From Stenotrophomonas sp. SAM-B (GTDB taxonomy: Bacteria > Pseudomonadota > Gammaproteobacteria > Xanthomonadales > Xanthomonadaceae), in contig NZ_JABBXB010000001.1 of assembly GCF_013387485.1 (NCBI RefSeq), positions 268,001-332,000 of the forward strand: a stretch of DNA of 64,000 nucleotides, given 5' to 3'. Every line of letters begins with the position of its first letter. The first letter of the stretch is position 1. This document shows positions 53,741-64,000 of this stretch, piece by piece. Under the pieces are notes generated by a model, which saw nothing but the letters and a program-made list of their open reading frames with translations, was not told where the DNA came from and did not search any database. Both the position numbers and the translations under genes were made by a program.

Positions 53741-53857
53741 CTGACGGCGGTGCCCCGTCTGTCAGGTTCCGCACGTCTTCACATCCACGCCATGCCCCAT
53801 TAACAAGGGCTGTGACACCGTGCCTCCCATGTCGTCAATCAAGACGGGAGTGTATGG

Positions 53858-54151
53858 ATGAGTACCGATAAGAAAGTCGACTTTTCCGGTGTCAGCGCCA
53901 GCGTCGATACCACCGCGCAGAAAGTCGATCAGGTTGATTTCTCGGGCGTGACCGCCTCGGTGGATACCACCGCGGAGAAGGTCGGAGGCACCTACACGGT
54001 GCAGAAGGGCGATTCGCTCTCGAAGATCGCCAAGCAGGAACTGGGCGATGGCAATGCGTGGAAGCGCATCTTCGAGGCCAACCGCGACGTGCTGGACGAC
54101 CCCGACAAAATCCAGCCGGGCCAGATCCTGAAACTGCCGCCCAAAGCCTGA
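53858..54151 (+). CDS. LysM-domain protein with an N-terminal tandem repeat
   Basis: 97 residues, no signal peptide seen. Residues 6-22 (VDFSGVSASVDTTAQKV) and 26-42 (VDFSGVTASVDTTAEKV) are two nearly identical copies. A LysM domain follows (residues ~45-95): YTVQKGDSLSKIAKQELGDG, NAWKRIFEANRD and PDKIQPGQILKLP. LysM binds peptidoglycan or other polymers, as in the C-terminus of cytoplasmic Kbp (YgaU). A gene for a small lipoprotein follows 39 bases downstream. SD GGGAG precedes ATG 53858 by 8 bases. Confidence 0.85.
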   Translation: MSTDKKVDFSGVSASVDTTAQKVDQVDFSGVTASVDTTAEKVGGTYTVQKGDSLSKIAKQELGDGNAWKRIFEANRDVLDDPDKIQPGQILKLPPKA

Positions 54152-54190
54152 TCCGCTGCACTGCCCACCATCTCACAGGGAGCAACCTCC

Positions 54191-54694
54191 ATGAAGAAGT
54201 CGTCCATCAGTACTGCCGTTCTCGCCGCGCTTCTGGCCACCGTGGCCTTGGCCGGCTGCAAGAAGAAAGAAGACACCGCCGACAACAACGCGCAGCCGGC
54301 AGCGACCGCGCCTGCCGCCCCGGCCCCGATGACCGAAGCCGCCCCGCAGCCGATGACCGCTGCAACCGGTGTGATGGTCTCCGCGGTCACCGTCGGCAAG
54401 ACCGCCGCGGCGGATAAGACCGTCACCTCGGCCGCGCTGTTCGCGCCGAAGGACGACATCATCGTCTCGATCCGCACCGATGGCAGCGCCAACAACGCCA
54501 ACGTGGCGGCCAAGCTGACCTTCCAGAACGGCCAGGTCGCCGGTGAGCAGAACCAGGTGGTGAACACCACCGGTGCCGAGACCACCAACATCGCCTTCAA
54601 GAATGCCAATGGCTGGCCGGCGGGCAAGTACCGCGCGGAAGTCATGGTAGATGGTAAGGCGGCTGGATCGCCGCAGGAGTTCGAGGTCAAGTAA
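54191..54694 (+). CDS. Hypothetical lipoprotein
   Basis: 167 residues. The signal peptide ends in lipobox LAGC (Cys23) followed by KKKEDTADNN, then an Ala/Pro linker. The mature domain (residues ~60-167) has the beta-rich sequence FAPKDDIIVSIRTDGSANNANVAAKLTF and ends in GKYRAEVMVDGKAAGSPQEFEV, which looks like an Ig-like or bacterial BIG fold. Function unknown. It may be co-transcribed with the LysM gene; a strong terminator follows. Confidence 0.75.
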   Translation: MKKSSISTAVLAALLATVALAGCKKKEDTADNNAQPAATAPAAPAPMTEAAPQPMTAATGVMVSAVTVGKTAAADKTVTSAALFAPKDDIIVSIRTDGSANNANVAAKLTFQNGQVAGEQNQVVNTTGAETTNIAFKNANGWPAGKYRAEVMVDGKAAGSPQEFEVK

Positions 54695-54734
54695 GCCCAG
54701 TCGCCGACTCTCTCCCGGCAACAGGCTCACGATG

Positions 54735-54762
54735 GACGCAGCCGCGAGGCTGCGTCTTTTTT
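54735..54762 (+). terminator. Intrinsic terminator after the lipoprotein gene
   Basis: GACGCAGCC, loop GCGA, GGCTGCGTC, then six T. Perfect 9-bp stem. Confidence 0.93.
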
Positions 54763-54824
54763 ATGGGCGCCTGCCGGACCACAGCGTTCCAGTACGTTTG
54801 CGTATGGGACGGCTTTGCTCCGGG

Positions 54825-54853
54825 GGGCTGAAAACGCGACAATGCGGAGGTTT
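54825..54853 (+). promoter_or_regulatory. Possible promoter of icd
   Basis: TTGCTC (54825-54830) and GACAAT (54848-54853) are 17 bases apart. The transcript would have a GC-rich leader of about 140 bases before icd. The remaining part of the 54695-54999 intergenic region (apart from the terminator) shows nothing else. Confidence 0.45.
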
Positions 54854-54993
54854 CCCGCCGTGCGCGCCGCTGGTTGGCGCGGTCCCCGGGGAAAGTGCGG
54901 GCCATGCTCTGCGGGGCCCTGCACGCGACACGGTTGCACGCGGCCCGGCATTGCCGTCGGCCATCATTCACGAGATCTGCAAGAGAGCCCTGA

Positions 54994-57225
<2,232 letters not shown>

Positions 57226-57260
57226 GGCAGCGGTACCGCACCTGCGGTGATCGATGAAGA

Positions 57261-57286
57261 ACCCGCGCTCCGGCGCGGGTTTTTTT
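57261..57286 (+). terminator. Intrinsic terminator of icd
   Basis: ACCCGCGC, loop TCCG, GCGCGGGT, then seven T (57280-57286). It separates icd from aceK. Confidence 0.93.
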
Positions 57287-57408
57287 ATGGGTGCCCGCTG
57301 GGCAAGCGCCCAGTCGCTGACGTATGGTGGCGGCAGGTCCTCTGGAAGTGGCTGCATGCGCGCCTGCTGTTCCTGCCGGTTCCATCATTGCCCCGTCCGG
57401 GGCGTCGC

Positions 57409-59121
57409 ATGAACGCGACGCCGGACGCGCTCGCGCGGCTGATCCGCGATGGCTTCGAGGACTACCATGCGCGCTTCGCGTCGATCAGCCGGCGTGCGCG
57501 GCAGCGCTTCGAACAGCGCGACTGGGTGGGTGCGCGGCAGGACGCCGTGGAGCGCATCGTGCTGTATGACCAGTGCATCGCCGAGACCGTCGATACCCTG
57601 CGCCGCGCAGTCGGTGAACGTGTGGGTGAGCGCGCGCTGTGGCTGGAGGTTCGCGCGGCGTATGCCGCGCTGCTGGCCGGGTTGATCGACGCCGAACTGT
57701 ACAAGACCTTCTACAACACGCTGGCACGTCGGCTGTTCGCCACCCGCGGCGTGGACGGGGCGATCGAGTTCATGGCGATGGATGTTGAGCCGTCCGACGC
57801 CATCACCCATCCCGTCGCGCGGCACAGCTACACCCTCTCACCGACGCGCCCGGCCGACGCGTTCATGCGCGTCCTCGGCGACTATCGCTTCCATGTGCCC
57901 TATGCGCACCAGCTGCGCTGCGCTGCCGCGATCGCGGTGCGGCTGCAGGATGATCTGGCGCACTGGGGCGACTACCCGGTGCGCAGCATCGAACTGCTCG
58001 ACACCGTGTTCTACCGTGAGCGCCGCGCCTATCTGGTCGGGCGCGTGTTCGGCGAGCATCGCTTCTCGCCCTGCGTGATCGCGCTGGTGCATGACGAACG
58101 CGGCATTCGCGTGGATGCGGTGCTGACCCGGCGCCGCGATGTCGCCCATCTGTTCGGCGTCTCGCGCAGCTATTTCCAGGCAGATCTGGCGACCGTGGGC
58201 GATGCGGTGGTATTCCTGCGCAGCCTGCTGCCGGGCAAGCCGGTGGATGAGATCTACACGGTGCTCGGGCGCGCCAAGCAGGGCAAGACCGAACGCTATC
58301 GCACTTTCTTCCGTCACTTCCATGAGCAGCCTGGCGAGCAGCTCGTCCATGCCGATGGCACGCCGGGCATGGTCATGGCGGTGTTCACCCTGCCCAGCTA
58401 TCCGCTGGTGTTCAAGCTGATCCGGGACCGTTTCGCCTGGCCGAAGACCATGACCCGGCGCCAGGTGGAAGAGAAGTATGCGTTGGTGTTCAACCTGGAC
58501 CGTGTTGGCCGACTGCTTGACGCGCAGCCCTATCGGCACCTGCGCTTCCCGCGGGCGCGCTTCTCCGCGGCGCTGCGCGACGAGCTGCTGACCCAGTGCG
58601 CCAGCAGCGTGCATGAGGACGGCGACGAATTGGTGATCGCGCTGTGCTACGTGCAGCGGCGATTCCGCCCGCTCAATCTGTATCTGCGCGAGCAGACCGT
58701 GGAGTCGCGACGCGTGGCCGCACTGGACTATGCGCAGGCGATCACCGACATGGCGCGCAACAACATCTTTCCCGGCGATATGTTGCCGAAGAACTTCGGC
58801 GTCTCGCGGCATGGGCGTGCGGTCTTCTACGACTACGATGAGCTGTGCCTGGTCACCGAGTGCATCTTCCGATCCTGGCCGACCCCGCGCAACGAAGAGG
58901 AAGCGTTGGCCGATGAGCCGTGGTTCCAGATCGGTGCACGCGATGTGTTCCCGGAGCGCTTCTGGATGTTCATGGGCCTGCCGGCGGCTGAGCTGGCGGC
59001 GGTGCGCGAGCATTTCGCCCACTTGTTCGATCCGGCGTGGTGGCAGCGGCTGCAGGCGGGGTTCGCCGCCGGCGATTTCCCGGATACACCGCCCTATGCC
59101 GCGGTGCTGCGACTGGCGTGA
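57409..59121 (+). CDS. aceK: Isocitrate dehydrogenase kinase/phosphatase
   Basis: 570 residues (E. coli 578). AceK phosphorylates and dephosphorylates IDH to direct carbon into the glyoxylate shunt. The N-terminal regulatory part (residues 1-~300) is helical. The kinase-like part has [27 protein letters not shown] (ATP-anchoring Lys) and [29 protein letters not shown] (metal-binding Asp region, ~447-475). The start ATG 57409 matches the family N-terminus; the in-frame extension passes through the icd terminator. No aceB or aceA lies in the window. Confidence 0.94.
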   Translation: MNATPDALARLIRDGFEDYHARFASISRRARQRFEQRDWVGARQDAVERIVLYDQCIAETVDTLRRAVGERVGERALWLEVRAAYAALLAGLIDAELYKTFYNTLARRLFATRGVDGAIEFMAMDVEPSDAITHPVARHSYTLSPTRPADAFMRVLGDYRFHVPYAHQLRCAAAIAVRLQDDLAHWGDYPVRSIELLDTVFYRERRAYLVGRVFGEHRFSPCVIALVHDERGIRVDAVLTRRRDVAHLFGVSRSYFQADLATVGDAVVFLRSLLPGKPVDEIYTVLGRAKQGKTERYRTFFRHFHEQPGEQLVHADGTPGMVMAVFTLPSYPLVFKLIRDRFAWPKTMTRRQVEEKYALVFNLDRVGRLLDAQPYRHLRFPRARFSAALRDELLTQCASSVHEDGDELVIALCYVQRRFRPLNLYLREQTVESRRVAALDYAQAITDMARNNIFPGDMLPKNFGVSRHGRAVFYDYDELCLVTECIFRSWPTPRNEEEALADEPWFQIGARDVFPERFWMFMGLPAAELAAVREHFAHLFDPAWWQRLQAGFAAGDFPDTPPYAAVLRLA

Positions 59122-59178
59122 TTGGCTGCGTAGTCGCGGCTGCGCTAGGCTGTGGAGCATCCACAAGGAGATAGTGCG

Positions 59179-60054
59179 ATGGGGTATTCCCGGATTCTGG
59201 CAGTGGCGCTGGCGTTCAGCGGGGTCGGCATGGCCTTGCCATCCGATGCGAGCGCGCAGACCAAGCGCGAGGTGCGCGAGCAGGCCGAGGCCAGCATGGT
59301 GCTCACCGGCGAGATCGACATCGGGACCGATGGCCGGGTGGAAACGTTCCGCCTCGACAAGCGGGGGCAGGTCGACGAGACCATCGTGCGATTCGTCGAG
59401 GGCGCGGTGCAGACATGGCGTTTCGCACCGGTGCTGGTGGACGGCCACGCGGTCAGGGCACGTACCCCGGTGAGCCTGCGTTTGGGCGCGAAGAACCGTC
59501 CCGATGGCAGCAGCCTGGTCACGCTGCTGGCGGCCAACTTCGAGCAGTACGACGAGACGGCAACGGACAGCGTCACCCGGTTGAAGATGTCGCTCCCGGC
59601 ATATCCCGAGGATGTCTACAACGCGGGTGGGCGCGGCGACGTGCTGCTGCTGGTGCAGGTCGGGCGCGATGGCAACGTGCTGGATGTGGCTGCCGAGCAG
59701 GTCAACCTGCGCGTGATCGCCAACGAGGCGAACATGCGCAGGATGCGCGACAAACTGGCACGGGTATCGATGGGCGCTGCACGCAAATGGACGTTCAAGG
59801 TACCGAGCAGTGGCGACAGCAAGGATGACGCGAGCTGGACCGTGCGTGTGCCGGTGCGCTTCTCCTTCGGTAACGAGGTGGAGCGCTACGGCCGTTGGGA
59901 TGCCTACATTCCCGGCCCGCGCCAGCCGGCGCCGTGGCGCAGCGACAAGGCGATGAGCGCCGATGCCAATGCCGATCTGCTGCCTGCCGACGGGGTCTTC
60001 ATGGCGGACGCCCCCAGGAAGGGGCCAACGCTGCTGACGCCGCTCGGCGGCTGA
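59179..60054 (+). CDS. Periplasmic protein with TonB C-terminal-like domains
   Basis: 291 residues with a signal peptide (MGYSRILAVALAFSGVGMALPSDASAQ). Two regions resemble the TonB C-terminal fold: residues ~45-100 (GEIDIGTDGRVETFRLD, VQTWRFAPVLVDG) and ~135-225 (LPAYPEDVYNAGGRGDVLLLVQVGRDGNVLDV, RKWTFKVP). There is no N-terminal Pro-rich box or inner-membrane anchor, so it is not a classical energy transducer. SD AAGGAGA precedes ATG 59179. Function unknown. Confidence 0.7.
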   Translation: MGYSRILAVALAFSGVGMALPSDASAQTKREVREQAEASMVLTGEIDIGTDGRVETFRLDKRGQVDETIVRFVEGAVQTWRFAPVLVDGHAVRARTPVSLRLGAKNRPDGSSLVTLLAANFEQYDETATDSVTRLKMSLPAYPEDVYNAGGRGDVLLLVQVGRDGNVLDVAAEQVNLRVIANEANMRRMRDKLARVSMGAARKWTFKVPSSGDSKDDASWTVRVPVRFSFGNEVERYGRWDAYIPGPRQPAPWRSDKAMSADANADLLPADGVFMADAPRKGPTLLTPLGG

Positions 60055-60065
60055 GCCGCACAGGA

Positions 60066-60088
60066 TCGCGGGCGTGCTGCGCCCGCGA
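60066..60088. terminator. Hairpin between convergent genes
   Basis: TCGCGGGCG, loop TGCTG, CGCCCGCGA: 9-bp perfect stem without a U-run, placed between the TonB-like gene and the convergent cyclase gene. It may terminate in both directions. Confidence 0.45.
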
Positions 60089-60096
60089 CCCTTGCC

Positions 60097-61692
60097 TCAA
60101 CCGTTGCCCGGGCCTTCCGCCTGTGGATACACCACCGTGCGGTTGCGGCCCTGTTCCTTGGCCATGAACAGCGCCTTGTCGGCCAGCCGCAGTGCCTGCT
60201 GCGGATCGGCGTGATAGGTCGGGTAATGGGCCACGCCCAGCGACACGGTCACCGTGCCGACCTGCTCGAACACTTCGGCGGCGACCTGCACGCGCAGGCG
60301 CTCGGCCACCTGGGCGGCGTTGGTCGCATCGATACCCGGCAGCAGGACCAGGAATTCTTCGCCCCCGTTGCGGCAGAGCAGGTCGGTATCGCGCGCGTCA
60401 TCGCGCATCAGCTGCGCGATGCGCAGGATCACCGCATCGCCGACGGCGTGGCCGAAGCGGTCGTTGATGGTCTTGAAGCGGTCGATGTCCAGCGCGATGA
60501 TCCCGAACGGTTGCCCGCGCGCCTGCCAGTCTTCCAGCCCTTGCTGCAGGCCACGCCGGTTCTGCAGGCCGGTGAGCGGGTCGGTCATGCTGGCGCGGTT
60601 GAGCTTGCCGATGCGGTCCTGCAGGAGGTTGAAGCTGTAGAGCAGTGCGGTCCTGAGCTGGGCGACCTCGTAGTACCAGGCGCGGATGCCGGTGACATGG
60701 CGGATGGCGATGCCGGTGTCGCGGTTCTGCACGTTGCGCGCCAGCTGCCACAGCGGCCGCGAGATGCGCCGTGCGAACCACCAGGTGATCAACAGCGACA
60801 GGATGCCCAGCGGGATCGCGTTCCAGATCACCGAGGACATCAGCTTGGACAGCGCGGCCAGCGTGGCGGCAGTCGGGCGCTGGGCGACCACGCCCCAGCC
60901 CACGCTCGGCACCGGTGCATAGCCGGCCAGCATCAATACGCCGTGGCTGTTGCGCACCTGCTGCGCGCCGGAATGTCCCTGGGTGACCGCCTGCACGGCC
61001 GGGTTTTCCGGCGCGAACTGGCCGATCCGATCCTGTTCGATGTGGTACAGGATGCGGCCGTGGCGGTCGACCACGTACAGGTAGGAGCCATCGCGGTAAT
61101 AGTGTTTGCCCAGCAGGGACTGCAGGATGCTGCGCTGGCGCAGGTAGATCGTCCCGCTGACGTAGCCCTGGTACTCGCCCTGTGCCGAGAAGATCGGGTG
61201 CGAGATCGCGACCAGCAGCCGGCCTGTCGCCGACTCGTACGGGTCGCTGATGAAGGGTACGCGGCGATCGAGGGCATCGCGGTTGCCGCTGCTCTTGAGC
61301 AGCACGCCCTGCAGCGCCAGGCTCTGCGGCGAGGTGGCCAGCACGGTGCCGCCCGCATCCACGATCAGCACCGAGTTGAAGCTGTTGGTCTGCAGCTGCA
61401 GGCGCGCGGCCTCGGCTTCCAGCGCCTCGCGATCGTGACGGCGCTGGCCGAGCAGGGTGGCGCTGTAAGCCACCTGCTGCTGGGCCGACAGCACGAAGTT
61501 CTGGGTCGACTCGGCAAGCTTGCTGGCGTACACGCGGTTGGCTTCCAGCGTATTGCCGATCAACTGCTCACGCTGCACGCGGTAGCTGGCATGCAGGGTG
61601 TTGGCCAAGGCGATGATCGCGCTGAGCAGGGCCAGGGCAAGGATCAACGTGCCGAGAGTGAGACGGGCAGACAACGGGCGCATGCGGTTCAC
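60097..61692 (-). CDS. CACHE-domain diguanylate cyclase
   Basis: 531 residues. A first membrane helix (residues ~12-32) and a second (~285-305) enclose a periplasmic dCACHE domain (~35-280) with SVLIVDAGGTVLATSP, SGTIYLRQRSILQSLLGKHYYRDGSYLYVVDRHGRILYH. A short HAMP-like stretch (ISRPLWQLARNVQ) follows. The GGDEF domain (~360-515) has DPLTGLQNRRGL, FGIIALDIDRFKTINDRFGH and the active-site NGGEEFLVL. RDTD five residues before GGEEF is an inhibitory I-site, so product feedback is expected. It makes c-di-GMP in response to a periplasmic small molecule. A start at 61683 is also possible. Confidence 0.93.
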   Translation of the reverse strand: MNRMRPLSARLTLGTLILALALLSAIIALANTLHASYRVQREQLIGNTLEANRVYASKLAESTQNFVLSAQQQVAYSATLLGQRRHDREALEAEAARLQLQTNSFNSVLIVDAGGTVLATSPQSLALQGVLLKSSGNRDALDRRVPFISDPYESATGRLLVAISHPIFSAQGEYQGYVSGTIYLRQRSILQSLLGKHYYRDGSYLYVVDRHGRILYHIEQDRIGQFAPENPAVQAVTQGHSGAQQVRNSHGVLMLAGYAPVPSVGWGVVAQRPTAATLAALSKLMSSVIWNAIPLGILSLLITWWFARRISRPLWQLARNVQNRDTGIAIRHVTGIRAWYYEVAQLRTALLYSFNLLQDRIGKLNRASMTDPLTGLQNRRGLQQGLEDWQARGQPFGIIALDIDRFKTINDRFGHAVGDAVILRIAQLMRDDARDTDLLCRNGGEEFLVLLPGIDATNAAQVAERLRVQVAAEVFEQVGTVTVSLGVAHYPTYHADPQQALRLADKALFMAKEQGRNRTVVYPQAEGPGNG

Positions 61693-62049
61693 GGGCAGCA
61701 GGGTGCAGCGCCAACCGGACAGGCGGGTGGAACGGCAACGGCGAAGCAGTCAGGAGCGCACGACATCGCCTGGAACCGGTGCGCATCCCGCGCCCGTCCG
61801 CCGACGACCCCGCCCCCGGGCGGTCAACAACACTTTCGGCGGCGATTATTGCGGATTACGCTGCCGCGTGGGTGAAGCGGTGCGTCCGCGGAGCAGCACG
61901 CTGCATCCCGCGGCGCTGGCGGCAGCCGGTGCATGTCGTGCCCGGAGCGCTGCCGTGTGTGCTGCCGACAGTGCTGGACAATCGAGGCGCAAGCGGGTTC
62001 CATGTCTGGCTGCCAATTGACCGGCACTCCCTATCTGGAAGGACACGCG
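61693..62049. other. Divergent intergenic region
   Basis: 357 bases between the cyclase gene (minus) and the sugar transporter (plus). No gene or convincing hairpin is seen. A patch near 61975-61985 (GCTGGACAAT) could be a -10 region for the transporter, but no matching -35 is clear. Confidence 0.35.
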
Positions 62050-63327
62050 ATGGATACCCCCGCTGCCGTCCGCGGACAACATGTGCAAAGCAATCGCGTT
62101 GCACTGGCCGTGGTCACCGCCATTTTCTTCATGTGGGGCTTCCTCACGTGCCTCAATGACATCCTGATTCCGCATCTCAAGGCGGCGTTCGCGCTGACCT
62201 GGGTGCAGGCGATGCTGGTCCAGTTCACCTTCTTCGGTGCGTACTTCCTGATGTCGCTGCCCGCCGGGCGGCTGGTCGCGGCGGTGGGCTACAAGCGTGG
62301 CATCGTCGCCGGGCTGGCCATTGCCGGCGTCGGCGCGCTGCTGTTCTGGCCGGCTGCGCAGGCGCATGTGTACGGCCTGTTCCTCGGTGCGCTGTTCGTG
62401 TTGGCCACCGGCATCACGGTGCTGCAGGTGGCCGCCAATCCCTACGTCGCGCTGCTCGGGCCGGAACAGACCAGTTCCAGTCGGCTGACGCTTGCGCAGT
62501 CGATGAATGCGCTGGGCACGACTATCGCGCCGCTGTTCGGCGGGCTGCTGATCCTCTCGGCTGCGCCGCGCACCGCTGATGAGCTGGCCTTGCTGCCGCA
62601 GGCCGAGGCACTGGCCTATCGGGCCGCCGAAGCGCAGTCGGTGCAGCTGCCGTACTTCGGTCTGGCGGTCGCACTGTTCGTGCTGGCCGTGGCGATCTGG
62701 ATGTTCCGCCTGCCGACGATCCCGGGCGTGGAGGACACGGCGGCCAGCGGTCGCGGCCGGCTGCGCGATGCGCTGCGGCACCGCCACCTGCGCTACGGCG
62801 TGCTGGCGATCTTCTTCTACGTGGGCGCCGAAGTCTCGATCGGCAGCGTGCTGGTCAACTTCCTCTCGATGCCGGGGATCGGCGAGGGCCTGACCGAACA
62901 GGAAGCCACGCGCTACGTGTCGCTGTACTGGGGCGGTGCGCTGGTCGGCCGACTGCTCGGTGCGGCGTTGCTGACCCGTCTCGACCCGCGCCGCATGCTG
63001 GGTGTGTTCGCGTTGATCGTGATGGCCCTGCTCACGGTGACGATGCTGGGCAGCGGCAACCTGGCCAAGTGGAGCGTGGTCAGCATCGGCCTGTTCAACT
63101 CGATCATGTTCCCGACCATCTTCGCACTGGCGATCGCACGGCTGGGTACGCTGACCGGGCAGGCGTCGAGCCTGCTGGTGATGGCGATTGTCGGTGGGGC
63201 GGTCATTCCCCTTGCGATGGGCTGGCTGGCCGACCACCACGGGCTGCAGCTGTCCTTCCTGCTGCCCATGCTGTGCTACGTCTTCATTGCGTTCTACGCG
63301 TGGCGTGGTTCGCGCCACGGCGGCTGA
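62050..63327 (+). CDS. FucP/GluP-type sugar:proton symporter (MFS)
   Basis: 425 residues, twelve membrane helices. Family motifs are AIFFMWGFLTCLNDILIPHLKAAF (residues ~23-46), FFGAYFLMSLPAGRLVAAVGYKRGI (~60-84) and QVAANPYVALLGP (~126-138), characteristic of the fucose/glucose/galactose permease branch. The gene stands alone, so the exact hexose cannot be told. SD GGAAGGA lies 7 bases before ATG 62050. Confidence 0.88.
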   Translation: MDTPAAVRGQHVQSNRVALAVVTAIFFMWGFLTCLNDILIPHLKAAFALTWVQAMLVQFTFFGAYFLMSLPAGRLVAAVGYKRGIVAGLAIAGVGALLFWPAAQAHVYGLFLGALFVLATGITVLQVAANPYVALLGPEQTSSSRLTLAQSMNALGTTIAPLFGGLLILSAAPRTADELALLPQAEALAYRAAEAQSVQLPYFGLAVALFVLAVAIWMFRLPTIPGVEDTAASGRGRLRDALRHRHLRYGVLAIFFYVGAEVSIGSVLVNFLSMPGIGEGLTEQEATRYVSLYWGGALVGRLLGAALLTRLDPRRMLGVFALIVMALLTVTMLGSGNLAKWSVVSIGLFNSIMFPTIFALAIARLGTLTGQASSLLVMAIVGGAVIPLAMGWLADHHGLQLSFLLPMLCYVFIAFYAWRGSRHGG

Positions 63328-63401
63328 GGCAACGCGACGGCGGCTGGGTAGTCCAGCGTGCCGTTCCGTCCGGAAGATGCCGAAGTCAGGATCTCGATAC
63401 G

Positions 63402-63429
63402 AAAAAGGCCCCGCACTGCGGGGCCTTTT
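63402..63429. terminator. Bidirectional terminator between the sugar transporter and rho
   Basis: AAAAAGGCCCCGC, loop ACT, GCGGGGCCTTTT: 8-bp GC stem with A and T runs on both sides, serving the transporter gene from the left and rho from the right. Confidence 0.9.
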
Positions 63430-63450
63430 CCTGTCCGGATGATGCGCCGA

Positions 63451-64000
63451 TCAGCGCTTCATCGAACCGAAGAACTCGTCGTTGGACTTGGTGTTCTTCA
63501 TCTTGTCGAGCAGGAATTCCATCGCAGCCATTTCATCCATCGGATGCAGCAGCTTGCGCAGGATCCAGATCTTCTGCAGCAGTTCCGGTTCGATCAGCAG
63601 ATCTTCGCGACGGGTACCCGAGCGGTTGATGTCGATCGCCGGGAACACGCGCTTTTCGGAGATGCGACGGCTCAGGTGCACTTCGCTGTTGCCGGTGCCC
63701 TTGAACTCTTCGTAGATCACCTCGTCCATCTTGCTGCCGGTATCGACCAGCGCGGTGGCGATGATGGTCAGGCTGCCGCCTTCCTCCACGTTGCGCGCGG
63801 CGCCGAAGAAGCGCTTCGGACGGTGCAGGGCGTTGGCGTCCACACCACCGGTGAGCACCTTGCCGGAGCTGGGCACCACGTTGTTGTAGGCACGCGCCAG
63901 GCGGGTGATCGAGTCGAGCAGGATCACCACGTCCTTCTTGTGCTCGACCAGGCGCTTGGCACGCTCGATCACCATTTCGGCGACCTGCACGTGACGGGCG
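63451..64000 (-). CDS. rho: Transcription termination factor Rho, C-terminal part (5' end outside window)
   Basis: The last ~183 codons of Rho, the hexameric RNA helicase that ends transcription. The Walker B region [19 protein letters not shown], the Q-loop area [59 protein letters not shown] and the R-loop [26 protein letters not shown] are intact. The C-terminus ends [10 protein letters not shown]. The RNA-binding N-terminal domain lies outside the window. Confidence 0.98.
   Translation of the reverse strand, partial: ARHVQVAEMVIERAKRLVEHKKDVVILLDSITRLARAYNNVVPSSGKVLTGGVDANALHRPKRFFGAARNVEEGGSLTIIATALVDTGSKMDEVIYEEFKGTGNSEVHLSRRISEKRVFPAIDINRSGTRREDLLIEPELLQKIWILRKLLHPMDEMAAMEFLLDKMKNTKSNDEFFGSMKR

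Overview
This is 64 kb of chromosomal DNA from a GC-rich gammaproteobacterium, almost certainly a Stenotrophomonas (Xanthomonadaceae). The evidence is a Clp-type CRP homologue with the xanthomonad sequence, a monomeric NADP-isocitrate dehydrogenase next to aceK, an RND pump with two inner-membrane subunits like SmeIJK of S. maltophilia, and at least 17 short palindromic REP elements that carry a GTAG tetranucleotide (the SMAG-like family). There is no phage, IS element, integron or CRISPR array. The only accessory-looking locus is a small toxin-antitoxin pair near the left end. Both window edges cut genes: hmgA on the left and rho on the right.

Layout: 1-2.6 kb holds the end of hmgA, a ParE-like toxin with its antitoxin, a hypothetical protein and a lipoprotein. 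2.7-9.7 kb holds a Ca2+/Na+ exchanger and, on the minus strand, a complete Mrp/Pha-type cation/proton antiporter operon (phaAB-C-D-E-F-G, mostly translationally coupled). 10-15 kb holds an Mpo1-like protein, purC, a J-domain protein, rpe, a GNAT acetyltransferase, a helical hypothetical protein and yegS. A probable small RNA is encoded on the minus strand just before yegS. 15-20 kb is trpE-trpG-trpD-trpC plus a HAD phosphatase, preceded by a Trp-codon-rich leader reading frame that overlaps the trpE start. 20-25 kb holds a TauE/SafE exporter, clp divergent from speD, a guanidine-II-type riboswitch with its guanidinium exporter, coq7 and rplM-rpsI. 25-27 kb holds tRNA-Met and tRNA-Gln, rppH, bfd and bfr.

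27-36.4 kb is a signalling and envelope region: a hybrid histidine kinase paired with a REC protein whose GGDEF and EAL domains look catalytically dead, a DUF4126 protein, a coiled-coil membrane protein with a bactofilin, erpA, nudC, ampE and a CD225/DUF2752 membrane pair. 36.5-51 kb is membrane transport: an LplT-acyltransferase fusion, a YccS-like FUSC protein, a TonB-dependent siderophore receptor, and an MFP-RND-RND efflux operon without its own outer-membrane factor. 51-63.4 kb holds an M20 peptidase, queF, a LysM protein, a lipoprotein, icd-aceK, a TonB-like periplasmic protein, a CACHE-GGDEF diguanylate cyclase and a FucP/GluP-type sugar transporter. The window ends in rho.

The least routine signals are regulatory: the trp leader with a possible anti-Shine-Dalgarno switch over trpE, an orphan minus-strand terminator with stem-loops before yegS, a comb of perfect hairpins behind the tRNA pair, and REP elements whose GTAG supplies the stop codon of four neighbouring genes. 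All assignments come from reading the sequence; no database search was run.
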